Origin: Chthoniobacter flavus Ellin428
GTDB lineage: Bacteria; Verrucomicrobiota; Verrucomicrobiia; Chthoniobacterales; Chthoniobacteraceae
NCBI RefSeq assembly: GCF_000173075.1
Contig: NZ_ABVL01000027.1
Span: 1 to 64,000, forward strand
Direction of reading: 5' to 3'
Length of the DNA stretch: 64,000 bases
Position numbers and translations under genes: made by a program. The number at the start of each line of letters is the position of its first letter. Within the stretch, counting starts at the first letter, position 1. This document shows positions 32,279-42,485 of the stretch, piece after piece. The notes below the pieces were generated by a model. The model saw only the letters and a program-made list of their open reading frames with translations, did no database searches and was not told the origin of the DNA.

Positions 32279-32500
32279 TTAGCGGGCGGTTTTGGTGATG
32301 AAACCGACGATGGTTTGCAAAAGGAATTCCCAGCCGGCGATATAGCCGCTCAGGAGCAACATGGCGATGACGACGATGAGTGTCGAATCGACCAGTTCCT
32401 TGTACTTCTTCATGCCCTTCTCCTTCGGCTCCCAGGGCCAGGAAGCTTTCTGGAGTTCGACTTTGACTTCGCTAACGAAGGATTGTTTGGATCCGAGCAT
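32279..32500 (-). CDS. secE: Preprotein translocase subunit SecE
   Basis: 73 residues, single-span type. VSEVKVELQKASWPWEPKEK is the amphipathic cytoplasmic helix and LVDSTLIVVIAMLLLSGYIA is the membrane segment. SecE clamps SecY in the translocon. It is the first protein gene after tRNA-Trp and lies directly before nusG. Confidence 0.95.
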   Translation of the reverse strand: MLGSKQSFVSEVKVELQKASWPWEPKEKGMKKYKELVDSTLIVVIAMLLLSGYIAGWEFLLQTIVGFITKTAR

Positions 32501-32621
32501 GGAGAAAATTTAGGGGTTTAGCACTTAGGATTTAGCATTTGAAATACGCGGGAGCGGGAGCTGACGCGGAGCGGAGGAAAATGCCAAATGTTAAATCCTA
32601 AATGCTATTTTTTGAAAAAAG

Positions 32622-32694
32622 CACGGCAGGAGGGAATCGAACCCCCAACCGGCGGTTTTGGAGACCGCTGCTCTACCAGTTGAGCTACTGCCGT
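32622..32694 (-). tRNA. tRNA-Trp (CCA anticodon)
   Basis: 73 bases. The minus strand folds into a full cloverleaf: acceptor ACGGCAG/CTGCCGT, D arm GCTC/GAGC, anticodon arm GCGGT-CTCCAAA-ACCGC and TTCGATT loop. The anticodon is CCA. The 3' CCA is not encoded. It sits between tuf and secE, its usual place in the cluster. Confidence 0.97.
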
Positions 32695-32704
32695 AGGTTT
32701 CGCC

Positions 32705-32740
32705 GAAAAACGCGGAGCGGATGACTGGCATCCGCTCCGC
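32705..32740 (-). terminator. Intrinsic terminator after tuf
   Basis: Perfect 12-bp stem GCGGAGCGGATG/CATCCGCTCCGC (32712-32723 and 32729-32740) followed on the minus strand by GTTTTTC. It lies between tuf and tRNA-Trp, so the tRNA-secE-nusG-rplK unit may depend on readthrough or its own promoter. Confidence 0.88.
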
Positions 32741-32760
32741 GCAAATTTCAGCAAGTTTGC

Positions 32761-33964
<1,204 letters not shown>

Positions 33965-34019
33965 AGGGTCAGGTGGAGGTAGGTGGTTTAGGTTTAGTTG
34001 TTTATGGAAATCTGCCGGA

Positions 34020-34093
34020 TGGAGCCTGCGACCGGGATTGAACCGGTGACCTCGTCTTACCAAGGACGTGCTCTACCACTGAGCTACGCAGGC
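34020..34093 (-). tRNA. tRNA-Thr (GGT anticodon), one base missing in the anticodon stem
   Basis: Acceptor GCCTGCG/CGCAGGC, D arm GCTC...GAGC, T arm ACCGG-TTCAATC-CCGGT and the encoded CCA end are intact. The anticodon loop is TTGGTAA (GGT, Thr). The 5' strand of the anticodon stem is CGTCC but the 3' strand reads GACG where GGACG is expected, one G short, beside 34056. This tRNA precedes tuf in the expected place. The missing base is close to the tuf indels and is probably a sequence error. Confidence 0.9.
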
Positions 34094-34420
34094 AACTGCA
34101 TCCAGGTGCACTTAAAAATCAGAGGCTTTTAGACCTCCGTCCGCCCTCGGTTTCGAGAGTGAAAAAGCCCGTCCCACAACGACCTTCTAGTCGTGAGCAG
34201 GTCAGGCAATTTCGCATCTCTTTGACGGAGAGCGGGTGCGCAAACTAGCAAAGGCGAGTGGGGTGTCAAAAAGAATTTGGGAATTCGCGCAATCAGAGAG
34301 GCGTTTGTTCCCATTCCCTTCTATTACTCCTATTCTTCCTATCGGTCCAATGGGAGGTATCGGAGGCATGGGAACCATGGGAACCCGAGGCGGCGAAACT
34401 CTCGCCACCCTGTCCTGCTA
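34094..34420. other. Upstream region of tRNA-Thr/tuf
   Basis: 327 bases between the tRNA and the alpha-E gene. It holds the tuf promoter (34242-34269). Short open frames here are composition artefacts. Confidence 0.6.
34242..34269 (-). promoter_or_regulatory. Promoter of the tRNA-Thr/tuf transcript
   Basis: On the minus strand TTGACA (34264-34269), a 16-base spacer and TAGTTT (34242-34247). CCCC follows the -35 and TTTGCGC follows the -10. The same design occurs upstream of rplA. The transcript would start about 150 bases before the tRNA. Confidence 0.8.
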
Positions 34421-35413
34421 TTACGCCTGCTGCTGTTCCTGCCCTCCGGCCGGCTCCATCCACTCGCAGTATTTCGAGTGCATCGCGCTGCTGATCTCGA
34501 TGAGCCGCAACTGGATGCCGTCGAGGTATTCGTGGAGGCCTATTTTGAAAACGTCCGCGATCCGGGTAAAATTCAGGTCCGAGCAGAGGCGACCGGAGAG
34601 ACGCTCGGCGTCGGTGCAGAAATGGCCGCGTTCGCAGCCGGAGATGCGGTGTAGCGCGGCGTCGACGCCCTCGACACAAAACCGGATGGAGCGCGGGAAG
34701 CTGTCGTGCAGGAGGATGAACTCGGCGACCGACCACGGCGTAACCTGGCCGGTGTGGATTTTCCGATACGCCTCGAAGGCGCTGCACGATTTCAGCACGG
34801 CCTGCCATTGGATGGTATCGACGTTGCCGCCGACCTCTTCGCCGCGCGGCAGGAGGATGTGATACTTGAGATCGAGGATGCGCGAGGTGCTATCCGCCCG
34901 CTCGAGATACTTGCCGATCTGCAGGAAATGCCAGCCTTCGCCATGGGTGAGCGTGGCGGCGGTGGTGCCGTGGAATTGATGGGAGCAATCGACGACGTGA
35001 CGGAAAAAATCGATCGCGCTGGAGGCGAACATCTGCCGGGCAGCCGGAGAGTTCAGCCACAGGTAAAGGCCATTGATGCGCTCCCACATTTCGCTGGAGA
35101 TGTACTCGCGGACCGTGCGGGCATTCTCGCGCGCCGCGGCGACGGACGAGCGAATCGAATTCGGATTCTCCTTCGCGAAGGTGACGAACTCGCAAACCGT
35201 GTCCGCATTCGTGACCTCGTAGAGCGAGTTGAAAAGTTTCTGATCTTCGAGCGAGGCGAGGATCGGTTCCCAATCGATCTTGTCTCCATCCACCCCGGTA
35301 TTTTCGTCGTCCAGAGTGACCTGCAGATTGACGTCGAGGATACGTGAATTGTTCTCAGCCCGCTCGATGTAGCGAGCCATCCAGTAGAGTGAATCTGCGA
35401 CGCGAGAAAGCAT
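34421..35413 (-). CDS. Alpha-E domain protein (DUF403)
   Basis: 330 residues beginning MLSRVADSLYWMARYIERAE, the signature of the alpha-E family, and continuing with helical repeats (WHFLQIGKYLERADSTSRIL, FILLHDSFPRSIRFCVEGVD). Alpha-E proteins are nearly always encoded next to a circularly permuted ATP-grasp protein, as here. A role with peptide ligation and proteolysis is proposed for the family. No transglutaminase gene is in the window beside it. Confidence 0.92.
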   Translation of the reverse strand: MLSRVADSLYWMARYIERAENNSRILDVNLQVTLDDENTGVDGDKIDWEPILASLEDQKLFNSLYEVTNADTVCEFVTFAKENPNSIRSSVAAARENARTVREYISSEMWERINGLYLWLNSPAARQMFASSAIDFFRHVVDCSHQFHGTTAATLTHGEGWHFLQIGKYLERADSTSRILDLKYHILLPRGEEVGGNVDTIQWQAVLKSCSAFEAYRKIHTGQVTPWSVAEFILLHDSFPRSIRFCVEGVDAALHRISGCERGHFCTDAERLSGRLCSDLNFTRIADVFKIGLHEYLDGIQLRLIEISSAMHSKYCEWMEPAGGQEQQQA

Positions 35414-35636
35414 GGGAACGTGGAGTGGAAAGTGAAGGTGAAAGTGGAAAGTGCCGGGCGTGCTCTGCTTGTGAGCCTGGTGCTACGGAGAGTGGCGGGT
35501 GAAGGTGGAAAATGACACGTGCGTTTTCGATACGTATGGCAAAAGCACATTTTCACTTTTCCGTGAGAGACCAAGCAAACCGCGCCATGTCGTTGCGTGT
35601 GGCAAAGGAATCACTTTCCACTTTCACTTTCACGTT

Positions 35637-37088
35637 TCACTCCCCATCCACCACCCAGGAGTCTTTCGATCCCCCACCCTGCGAGGAATTCACGACCAGT
35701 GAACCCTTGCGCAGAGCCACGCGCGTGAGGCCGCCAGGGATGATGGTGATCTTTTCCCCACTCAAAATATACGGCCGCAGATCCACGTGGCGGCCTTCCA
35801 CCACTCCATCGCAGAAGCTCGGGCTGCGCGAGAGCGAAATGACCGGCTGCGCGACGTAATTGCGCGGATCCTGGATGATCGCCTGACGGAATTTCTCGTG
35901 CTCTTCTTTCGTGGCATGCGGGCCGATGAGCATGCCGTAGCCGCCGCTCTCGTTCGCGCTCTTGATGACGAGTTCCGGAAGGTGATCGAGCACGTATTTG
36001 CGGTCCTTCTCGAACATCGTCAGCCAGGTCGGCACATTCGGCAGAATAGGCTCTTCGCCGAGGTAGAATTTGATCATCCGCGGCACGAAATAATACATCA
36101 CCTTGTCATCGGCGATACCGGTCCCGATGGCGTTGGCGAGGTTGACATTGCCCTTGCGATAGGCACCGACGATGCCCGGCACGCCGAGCACGGAATCCTT
36201 GCGGAAGACGGTGGGATCGATGAAGTCGTCATCGATGCGCCGATAGATAACGTCCACGCGTTTGAGCCCTTTGGTGGTCTTCATGTAGACCACGTCGTCG
36301 CGCACGATGAGGTCCTGGCCGACAACGATCTCGATGCCCATGGCGCGGGCGAGATACGAGTGCTCGAAATAGGCCGAGTTGTAGATTCCCGGCGTAAGCA
36401 GCACCACGGTCGGCTCCTCCGGCTTCGGGCAATTCGGCGGCGCGACATGGCGCAGGAGATTGAGCAATTCCTGGCCATAATGATCGACCGGCCGCACTTT
36501 CACCCGCCCGAAGAGCTGCGGGAAGACGCGCTTCATCACCTGCCGGTTTTCGAGCACGTAGCTGACGCCGGAAGGACACCGCCCATTGTCCTCGAGCACG
36601 AGGTATTTTCCCTCGTGATCGCGGATCAAATCGCTGCCGCAAATGTGGATGTAGATGTCCTTCGGCACGTCGAAGCCCATGAACTCCGGCCGGAAATGTT
36701 TCGCGCTCTTCACCACTTCCTCGGGGATGATCCCCTCCTTCACGATCCGCTGTTCGTGGTAGATATCGTGCAGGAATTGGTTCAACGCCTGGATACGCTG
36801 CACGAGCCCGCGCTCGACGTGTTCCCACTCTTCGCTGGGGATGATTCGCGGAAAAAGGTCGAAGGGAAAAATGCGCTCCGTGCCCTGGTTGTCGCTATAG
36901 ACGGTAAAGGTAATCCCTTGATTGAGAAACGTGGCCGTGGCCAGAGCCTGCTTGCGCTCCACTTCGCCATCGACCATCCCTTCAAACCGCTCGAGCACTT
37001 CCCGATAATGTGGACGCACCTGGCCCGGCGCGGCGAACATCTCATCATAAAAATCGCCTACGTCGTAGTTACCGAAGAGTTGTCCCAT
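35637..37088 (-). CDS. Circularly permuted ATP-grasp protein
   Basis: 483 residues. Family blocks include FGNYDVGDFYDEMFAAPGQV at the N-terminus, EVVKSAKHFRPEFMGFDVPK, YLVLEDNGRCPSGVSYVLEN, VVLLTPGIYNSAYFEHSYLA, NVNLANAIGTGIADDKVMYY and LVIKSANESGGYGMLIGP. The family probably ligates a peptide or amino acid. It precedes the alpha-E gene on the same strand with a 223-base gap and follows a GNAT gene by 20 bases. The C-terminus is complete (RVALRKGSLVVNSSQGGGSK). Confidence 0.94.
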   Translation of the reverse strand: MGQLFGNYDVGDFYDEMFAAPGQVRPHYREVLERFEGMVDGEVERKQALATATFLNQGITFTVYSDNQGTERIFPFDLFPRIIPSEEWEHVERGLVQRIQALNQFLHDIYHEQRIVKEGIIPEEVVKSAKHFRPEFMGFDVPKDIYIHICGSDLIRDHEGKYLVLEDNGRCPSGVSYVLENRQVMKRVFPQLFGRVKVRPVDHYGQELLNLLRHVAPPNCPKPEEPTVVLLTPGIYNSAYFEHSYLARAMGIEIVVGQDLIVRDDVVYMKTTKGLKRVDVIYRRIDDDFIDPTVFRKDSVLGVPGIVGAYRKGNVNLANAIGTGIADDKVMYYFVPRMIKFYLGEEPILPNVPTWLTMFEKDRKYVLDHLPELVIKSANESGGYGMLIGPHATKEEHEKFRQAIIQDPRNYVAQPVISLSRSPSFCDGVVEGRHVDLRPYILSGEKITIIPGGLTRVALRKGSLVVNSSQGGGSKDSWVVDGE

Positions 37089-37108
37089 ATAAATCCCTTG
37101 GGGCGGCG

Positions 37109-37633
37109 CTAAGTGACGGCGAGGGCCGGCACAAAGTCACACGAGGCGCTCGTCGATCCGAACTTCGGATAGACGAACTTACAGGCCGTCGTGTTTTCCT
37201 TCGTGATCCCCGACGCCTGCAACAGCCCCCCCTCGCTCAGCTGCGCGAGGGAAGCATGCAGCAGCGCCGTGCCGAGTCCGCGATTGCAGTATTCGGAAAG
37301 GACGGAAGGACCGGAGACCAGATTCGAATCCGCCGCCGGGTCGGTATTGAGCACCGAGGTAGCAATGATGCGCGGCCCATGGGCAATGACGATGGCCGGA
37401 ACGGCTTCGCGCTGAAAGGCGAGATCGAGCTGCAATTCGAGACGTTCGCGGAACTGGTTCAGCGTATCGCTCCATGTGGAATCGAGCGCAAACGCCGTCA
37501 TTACCACATGCGCCACCAGCTTGGCCTCTTCGCGCGTGGCGGCACGAACCGTGAAGTGGGCCGGAAGCGGTCTTTCAAGGGGCGGCAAAGTCTTGATCTG
37601 CCAGGTGAAGCGCTTCCAGCGCACTAATTTCAT
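37109..37633 (-). CDS. GNAT-family N-acetyltransferase
   Basis: 174 residues. The acetyl-CoA loop is SVLSEYCNRGLGTALLHASL, with the R/Q-x-x-G-x-G/A pattern as NRGLGT. The next part (ASGITKENTTACKFVYPKFG) fits the C-terminal acceptor site. It lies 20 bases before the ATP-grasp gene, so acetylation may act on the same pathway. The substrate is unknown. Confidence 0.82.
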   Translation of the reverse strand: MKLVRWKRFTWQIKTLPPLERPLPAHFTVRAATREEAKLVAHVVMTAFALDSTWSDTLNQFRERLELQLDLAFQREAVPAIVIAHGPRIIATSVLNTDPAADSNLVSGPSVLSEYCNRGLGTALLHASLAQLSEGGLLQASGITKENTTACKFVYPKFGSTSASCDFVPALAVT

Positions 37634-37939
37634 ATAATGGGAATTCTAAAAGCACCCCGCCGGAAAGCAATGCCGAACGCAATTTTACCTACGCAAATTG
37701 GCAACAAATGCTGCTTGTTCCCCAACGAAACGGGATAGGAATGTCGACTGCTGTCGAAAAAATACTGCGCGCGAGATACGTAGAGAAAGTAGCGGGAAGC
37801 GAGGTAGATTTCCTTTAACCGCAAATAAACGCCCATGGGATAACGGCCTACCCACATGCCATTCGTGTCCATTCGCGGTTTCCCTTTGTATGGGCCTCTG
37901 CGTCTTTGCGTCTCTGCGTTTTAAAATTTTCTTCGCAAC
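37634..37939. other. Intergenic region with palindromic repeat
   Basis: 306 bases. TTTAACCGCAAATAAACGCC at 37814-37833 pairs imperfectly with the GTGTCCATTCGCGGTTT at 37865-37881, a degenerate copy of the element at 21059-21139. It is followed by cctctgcgtctttgcgtctc (37887-37906), a relative of the repeat at 8421-8477. No gene is supported. Confidence 0.6.
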
Positions 37940-38434
37940 TCAGTTAACGATCCCCTCGAGCTTCACGGCTTCGCGGAAGGGCGTGTAAAATTCGTTCATG
38001 CGCATGACACCGCGGCGGAGCACGGGGCGCAGGTTCACGACATCGGCGAGATTTACCACGAGGTCGACGCTGTGCTGGAAGGCCTGCATCTCGTCATTCG
38101 TCGCGAAGGTCGAACCGACAGCGACGACGAATTGCTTGCGGCGCTGCTCGTGCGGCGCGGCGATGGCCGCGGAGAGGATCGGGTTCGACGCCATTTCGCT
38201 GGCGTTGAAGTGCTCGGAAAGCACGATCACGTCATACGCATGCGCGCGCATCTTCAGCAGGATGTCCTCGAGGAAAAGACCGGTGTGAATCTTGTAATTC
38301 AGCGCGGTGAGTTGATCGACGACGATGCGCTGGACCTCGGGGACGTCCACGCAGACGAGCGCCGTCGTGTCGCCTGGCTCGAAGAGATCCAGGCGGCTTT
38401 GGAATTCCATCATTTTTGCAGTTGGCGTGCTCAT
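37940..38434 (-). CDS. Degenerate response-regulator receiver-like protein
   Basis: 164 residues. The fold pattern of a receiver is visible (TALVCVDVPEVQRIVVDQLT, LNYKIHTGLFLEDILLKMRA, HAYDVIVLSEHF) but the phosphoacceptor Asp is replaced by Ser-Glu (VIVLSEHF). The ATG overlaps the stop of the PilT-like gene (ATGA at 38431-38434), so translation is coupled to it. It may be a signal-binding regulator of the pilus motors, not a phosphorylated switch. Confidence 0.75.
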   Translation of the reverse strand: MSTPTAKMMEFQSRLDLFEPGDTTALVCVDVPEVQRIVVDQLTALNYKIHTGLFLEDILLKMRAHAYDVIVLSEHFNASEMASNPILSAAIAAPHEQRRKQFVVAVGSTFATNDEMQAFQHSVDLVVNLADVVNLRPVLRRGVMRMNEFYTPFREAVKLEGIVN

Positions 38435-39630
38435 TTATTGGTCATCCGCAGATTGATGTAGGAGTCGTGCGTGGTGGATTCGAGGTCGAGCTTGAGACCG
38501 CTTTCCGTATCGTTCTCGAGACCGCGCTGTTTCTTCACGCCGTCGATGTAACGGGTCATCCTCGCTTTGTTCGTGGCGTAGAGATTGGCGGTGTCTTCGG
38601 TGACGAGACCGGCTTGGTAGGCGCGGGCGATCGATTGGTCGAAGGTCGTCCAGCCGAACGTGGCATTCGCCTCGATGATCTCGTAAAAGCTGCGTCCTTC
38701 CGCTTCGCCCAAGGCGACTGCTTCGCGTGTGCGCAGGTTCGAGCCCATGATTTCGTTGACCATGATCCGGCCGCCATTGACCTTCGGTGCCAGGCGCTGG
38801 CTGACCACATAACGCAGCGTCTCGCTCAAGCGCAGGCGGAGCTGCGTTTCTTCCGCGAGGTCGAACATGCCGAGGATACGGTTGATTGATTGGCCGGCGT
38901 TGATGGTGTGAATCGTCGAGAGCACCAGGTGGCCGGTTTCCGCCGCGGTAAGGGCAATTTCCACCGTGGCACGGTCGCGCATTTCACCCACGAGAATGAC
39001 CTTCGGCGCCTGGCGGAGCGCGGAGCGCAGGCCGTTGGGAAAGGCATCGAAATCCGCGCCCAGTTCGCGCTGGTTGAAGGTGGCCTTCTTGTGCTGATGA
39101 ATGTACTCGATCGGGTCCTCGAGCGTGACAACGTGCACGGCCATCGTCTCGTTGATCTCGTTGAGGAGGGCGCTGAGCGTAGTCGTTTTACCGCTGCCGG
39201 TGGCGCCGGTGACGAGGATGAGGCCGTTCTTTTCCTTGGCCATGTCCTTGAAGATCGGCGTGAGGCCGAGCGAATTCAGCGACGGCATCTCGCTCTGGCC
39301 TTTCCGCATGATGATCGCGAAATTGCCGCGCTGGCGGAAGATATTCACACGGAAGCGGGCCCGTTCCTGCAACGCGTAGCTGCAGTCGCATGCGCCGCGG
39401 GTGACGAGATCGCGCAGGAGGTGTCGCTGGTTCCCGATGATGGTCAGCGCCAGTTGCTCGGTCTGGTAATGGGTGAGCTTGCGGATCGCCGGATTGGCAA
39501 TCACCGCCTCCTTCAGTTCGCCGAAGCTTTCCACCTGCAGTGGACGGCCGACGGAAAAAACGAGATCGGAAATGCCAGGGTGCGTGTCGAGCATCGCACC
39601 GAGGACGGCATCGAGTTCGGGTTGTCTCAT
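38431..39630 (-). CDS. PilT/PilU-type twitching motility ATPase
   Basis: 399 residues. Walker A is LVTGATGSGKTTTLSALLNE, the Asp box is VVTLEDPIEYIHQHKKATFN, Walker B ILVGEMRDRATVEIALTAAE and the His box TGHLVLSTIHTIN. PilT-type ATPases disassemble type IV pili. It follows the second motor gene on the same strand by 17 bases. The C-terminus LESTTHDSYINLRMTNK differs from PilT. PilU-like is possible but not certain. Confidence 0.93.
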   Translation of the reverse strand: MRQPELDAVLGAMLDTHPGISDLVFSVGRPLQVESFGELKEAVIANPAIRKLTHYQTEQLALTIIGNQRHLLRDLVTRGACDCSYALQERARFRVNIFRQRGNFAIIMRKGQSEMPSLNSLGLTPIFKDMAKEKNGLILVTGATGSGKTTTLSALLNEINETMAVHVVTLEDPIEYIHQHKKATFNQRELGADFDAFPNGLRSALRQAPKVILVGEMRDRATVEIALTAAETGHLVLSTIHTINAGQSINRILGMFDLAEETQLRLRLSETLRYVVSQRLAPKVNGGRIMVNEIMGSNLRTREAVALGEAEGRSFYEIIEANATFGWTTFDQSIARAYQAGLVTEDTANLYATNKARMTRYIDGVKKQRGLENDTESGLKLDLESTTHDSYINLRMTNK

Positions 39631-39647
39631 GTGGGGATCTTTCGGCT

Positions 39648-40727
39648 TTAATCCTCCCAGTCTTCGGGAGGGTTCTTAAGGAATACGCGGAATTTCTTTT
39701 TGTCCTGACATTTGTCGTAGGCCTCTTCCGGCGAAATGCGGGCGGCGCGCAGGTGATCCATGATGGCGTCGTCGAGCGGTTGGTTGCCCTTCTTCTTGCC
39801 TACCTGCATCATGCCGGGGATCTGGTGCGTCTTGCCTTCGCGAATGAGGTTCGCGATGGGCGTATCGACGACCAGCACCTCGAGCGCGGCGAGACGGCCC
39901 GGCTTGTCGACGCGTTTGAAAAGGTTTTGCGCGACCACGCCCTTGAGCGATTCGGAAAGGCCGGCGCGAATCTGGTTCTGCTGGCCGGCGGGGAAAACGT
40001 CGATGACACGGTCGATGGTCTTCGGCGCGGATGGCGTGTGCAGCGTGCCGAATACCAAGTGACCCGTGGCTGCCGCGGTCAGCGCCAGCTCGATCGTTTC
40101 CAAGTCGCGCATTTCACCCACGAGAATGATATCCGGGTCTTCACGCAGCGCACCACGCAACGCACTGGCGAAGGACTTCGTGTGCACGCCCACTTCGCGG
40201 TGGTTGACCAGCGACTGCTGCGAGCGGTGGACGAATTCGATCGGGTCTTCGACGGTGATGATGTGGTCCTTCCGCTGGAGGTTCGCCCAGTCGATCATCG
40301 CCGCAAGGGTCGTCGATTTGCCCGAACCAGTCGGGCCGGTGACGAGCACGAGGCCCTTTTTTAGCATGGAGAATTTCTTCAGCACCGACGGCAGGCCGAG
40401 TTCATCCGCGGTGAGCACCTTGCTCGGAATGAGACGGAACACCGCGGCGATACCGCTCTTTTGGTTGAAGAAGTTCGCGCGGTAGCGGGCGAAACCGGGA
40501 TACTCGTAACCGAAGTCGACGTCGCCGGTTTCTTCGAAAAGCTTGATCTTTTGTTCCGGGGCAATTTCGTAAACGAGCGCTTTCAGGTCGTCATTTCCCA
40601 GGGCGGGCATGTCCACCCGCACCAGTTCACCGTGAATACGGAGCATGGGCGGATTGCCGGTGGAAAGATGAAGGTCAGAAGCGTTCTGCTCCTTCATGAA
40701 TTTAAAAAAGGAATCAATACGGGCCAT
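39648..40727 (-). CDS. pilT: PilT-type pilus retraction ATPase
   Basis: 359 residues. MARIDSFFKFMKEQNASDLH resembles the family start, Walker A is LVTGPTGSGKSTTLAAMIDW, then ITVEDPIEFVHRSQQSLVNH, ILVGEMRDLETIELALTAAA and TGHLVFGTLHTPSAPKTIDR. Retraction of type IV pili is the expected role. It is the first gene of a three-gene operon with the second ATPase and the degenerate receiver. Confidence 0.93.
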   Translation of the reverse strand: MARIDSFFKFMKEQNASDLHLSTGNPPMLRIHGELVRVDMPALGNDDLKALVYEIAPEQKIKLFEETGDVDFGYEYPGFARYRANFFNQKSGIAAVFRLIPSKVLTADELGLPSVLKKFSMLKKGLVLVTGPTGSGKSTTLAAMIDWANLQRKDHIITVEDPIEFVHRSQQSLVNHREVGVHTKSFASALRGALREDPDIILVGEMRDLETIELALTAAATGHLVFGTLHTPSAPKTIDRVIDVFPAGQQNQIRAGLSESLKGVVAQNLFKRVDKPGRLAALEVLVVDTPIANLIREGKTHQIPGMMQVGKKKGNQPLDDAIMDHLRAARISPEEAYDKCQDKKKFRVFLKNPPEDWED

Positions 40728-40996
40728 ATCGGTCCCTGCTGAGAAAGCTAGAGGGATGCCAAGAGAAGGCCGGTTTACGTGGAATTCACCCGTAGCGCAT
40801 CGGCAAGGGCCGCCGGGCCATCCGTTTACGTCCCGGTATTTGTCCCGAAAGGCTCACCGGGCTCGGCTTTTGTCTGCAAAAGCGAGACTCCGCCAGCCTC
40901 TTTCCGTGAGTCTCAGGTTGTATTCACGAATGGCGTGACGCGAAGTGGAGCGCTTGCGTTTATCGGGCACGGTATCCGTCCCGTCCACCCGGAAGA

Positions 40997-42439
40997 TCAA
41001 CTCAGCTCCCGGATCGGCTGCCCCTTTTCCACAATATAAATCGGGCGGCCCTGATGATCGGTGTAAGTGGCATTCAGCGGCACGCCCATGTGTTGATAAA
41101 TGGTCGCCGCCAGGTCGCCGGGGGTAACCGGCCGATGGGCAATTTCACCGCCGTCCCGTGAACTGGCGCCGATGACCTGGCCATGCCGGAAGCCTCCTCC
41201 GGCCAGGCACATCGACATGACGTACGGCCAGTGATTACGCCCGTCGGTGCTCCCCTGCGTGCCCAGGGTGGGCGAGCGGCCAAACTCACCCATCGCCACG
41301 ACCAGCGTATCGTCCAGCAACCCGCGATCGGCGAGGTCCGTCACCAGGGTGGTAATGAGATGATCGAAGACGGGCAGCAACGGTCGCAACCCATTCCAGA
41401 TGCCGCCGTAGGGCGGGATGTTGTCGCCGTGATTATCCCAGGTCCCGGAGCCGCTGTGATTGCTGAGATCGATCGTCACGAAACTCGCGCCGCGCTCGAC
41501 GAGGCGGCGCGCCAGTAAGGCCTGACGGCACCAATCGTGTTCCCCGTAGCGCTCAATGATTCGGGCCGGTTCCTTCTTCAAGTCGAAGGCCTCCTGGGCC
41601 CGGCCGCCGGCGACGATGTCGAAGGCTTGCTGGGAAAATCGGTCCATCGCCTCCATTCCCCCGCTCGCATCGAGATTCCGCCGCAGCGTGTCCATCTGCT
41701 CCGAGAGCGACTTGCGCGACTGCAACCGATCCATGGTGAGGCCGCTGGGAAGTTGGAAAAGCCGGCTCGCATTGGCGCCATCAAAAGGGTCGAACTGCTG
41801 CCCGAGGTAGCCACCCCATGCGAGATGCGAGCGGCTTTTCATGTTGAGTGCGATATAGGGCGGCATTCCCGGATGATTCGCGCCGCGAAACCTGGCCACG
41901 AGCGATCCTATGGCTGGGTAGAGGTGCCCTCTCGGATTCGTCCGCGGCTCGGCAGCGCGATTGGCCGTCTGCATCACCATGTTCGGCTCGTGATTGCTTT
42001 CGCGGCAATCGACCGATCGGATCAAGGTGAACCGGTCGAGCAACGCGGCCTGTTTCGGAAGATACTCGCAGATATGGACTCCCGGCACCTTGGTCGGGAT
42101 ATCCTGGAATGGGCCGCGAATCTCGCGCGGCATTTCCGGTTTGGGATCCCAAGTGTCGATATGCGATGGCCCGCCGGTCATCCAAAGCAGGATGACCGCT
42201 TTGTTGCCGGAGACGGGTTTTCTGTCTTTCGTCCCTTCCGCGCGGAGCTGGAGCAGGCCGGGCAGAGTCAGTCCCGCCATTCCGGCCAGGCTCGCCTTGA
42301 GCATGGACCGGCGACTGTGGACGGTAATACCCTCCGCTACACGGGGATTGAGAAACGTGAAAGCGTGCTGCGACGAATGCCGGTGGGGTGTCTGGGGGGA
42401 CATGGCTTCAGAAAAGAAACCCGCGACCCACTTCGTCAT
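40997..42439 (-). CDS. DUF1501 protein with twin-arginine signal
   Basis: 480 residues (another start lies at 42403). SRRSMLKASLAGMAGLTLPG is a Tat-type leader, so the protein is probably exported folded. KAVILLWMTGGPSHIDTWDP is the DUF1501 signature, followed by FGRSPTLGTQGSTDGRNHWP, a sulfatase/alkaline-phosphatase-like region. In Planctomycetes and Verrucomicrobia it is typically paired with a cytochrome-type DUF1549/1553 protein. Here the neighbour is a phosphoesterase. Function unknown. Confidence 0.92.
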   Translation of the reverse strand: MTKWVAGFFSEAMSPQTPHRHSSQHAFTFLNPRVAEGITVHSRRSMLKASLAGMAGLTLPGLLQLRAEGTKDRKPVSGNKAVILLWMTGGPSHIDTWDPKPEMPREIRGPFQDIPTKVPGVHICEYLPKQAALLDRFTLIRSVDCRESNHEPNMVMQTANRAAEPRTNPRGHLYPAIGSLVARFRGANHPGMPPYIALNMKSRSHLAWGGYLGQQFDPFDGANASRLFQLPSGLTMDRLQSRKSLSEQMDTLRRNLDASGGMEAMDRFSQQAFDIVAGGRAQEAFDLKKEPARIIERYGEHDWCRQALLARRLVERGASFVTIDLSNHSGSGTWDNHGDNIPPYGGIWNGLRPLLPVFDHLITTLVTDLADRGLLDDTLVVAMGEFGRSPTLGTQGSTDGRNHWPYVMSMCLAGGGFRHGQVIGASSRDGGEIAHRPVTPGDLAATIYQHMGVPLNATYTDHQGRPIYIVEKGQPIRELS

Positions 42440-42485
42440 AAGGGAATTTCCACCCGGTTCCGGGTGAACCGCCCCTCTGCGGCAG

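Noticed and set aside
32622..32694. Defect in tRNA-Trp because the CCA end is not encoded
   Set aside because: Many bacterial tRNAs get CCA added by an enzyme; the cloverleaf is otherwise complete.
37630..37872. An 80-codon minus-strand frame in the gap after the GNAT gene
   Set aside because: It runs through a repeat, uses rare-looking codons and has no family-like segment.
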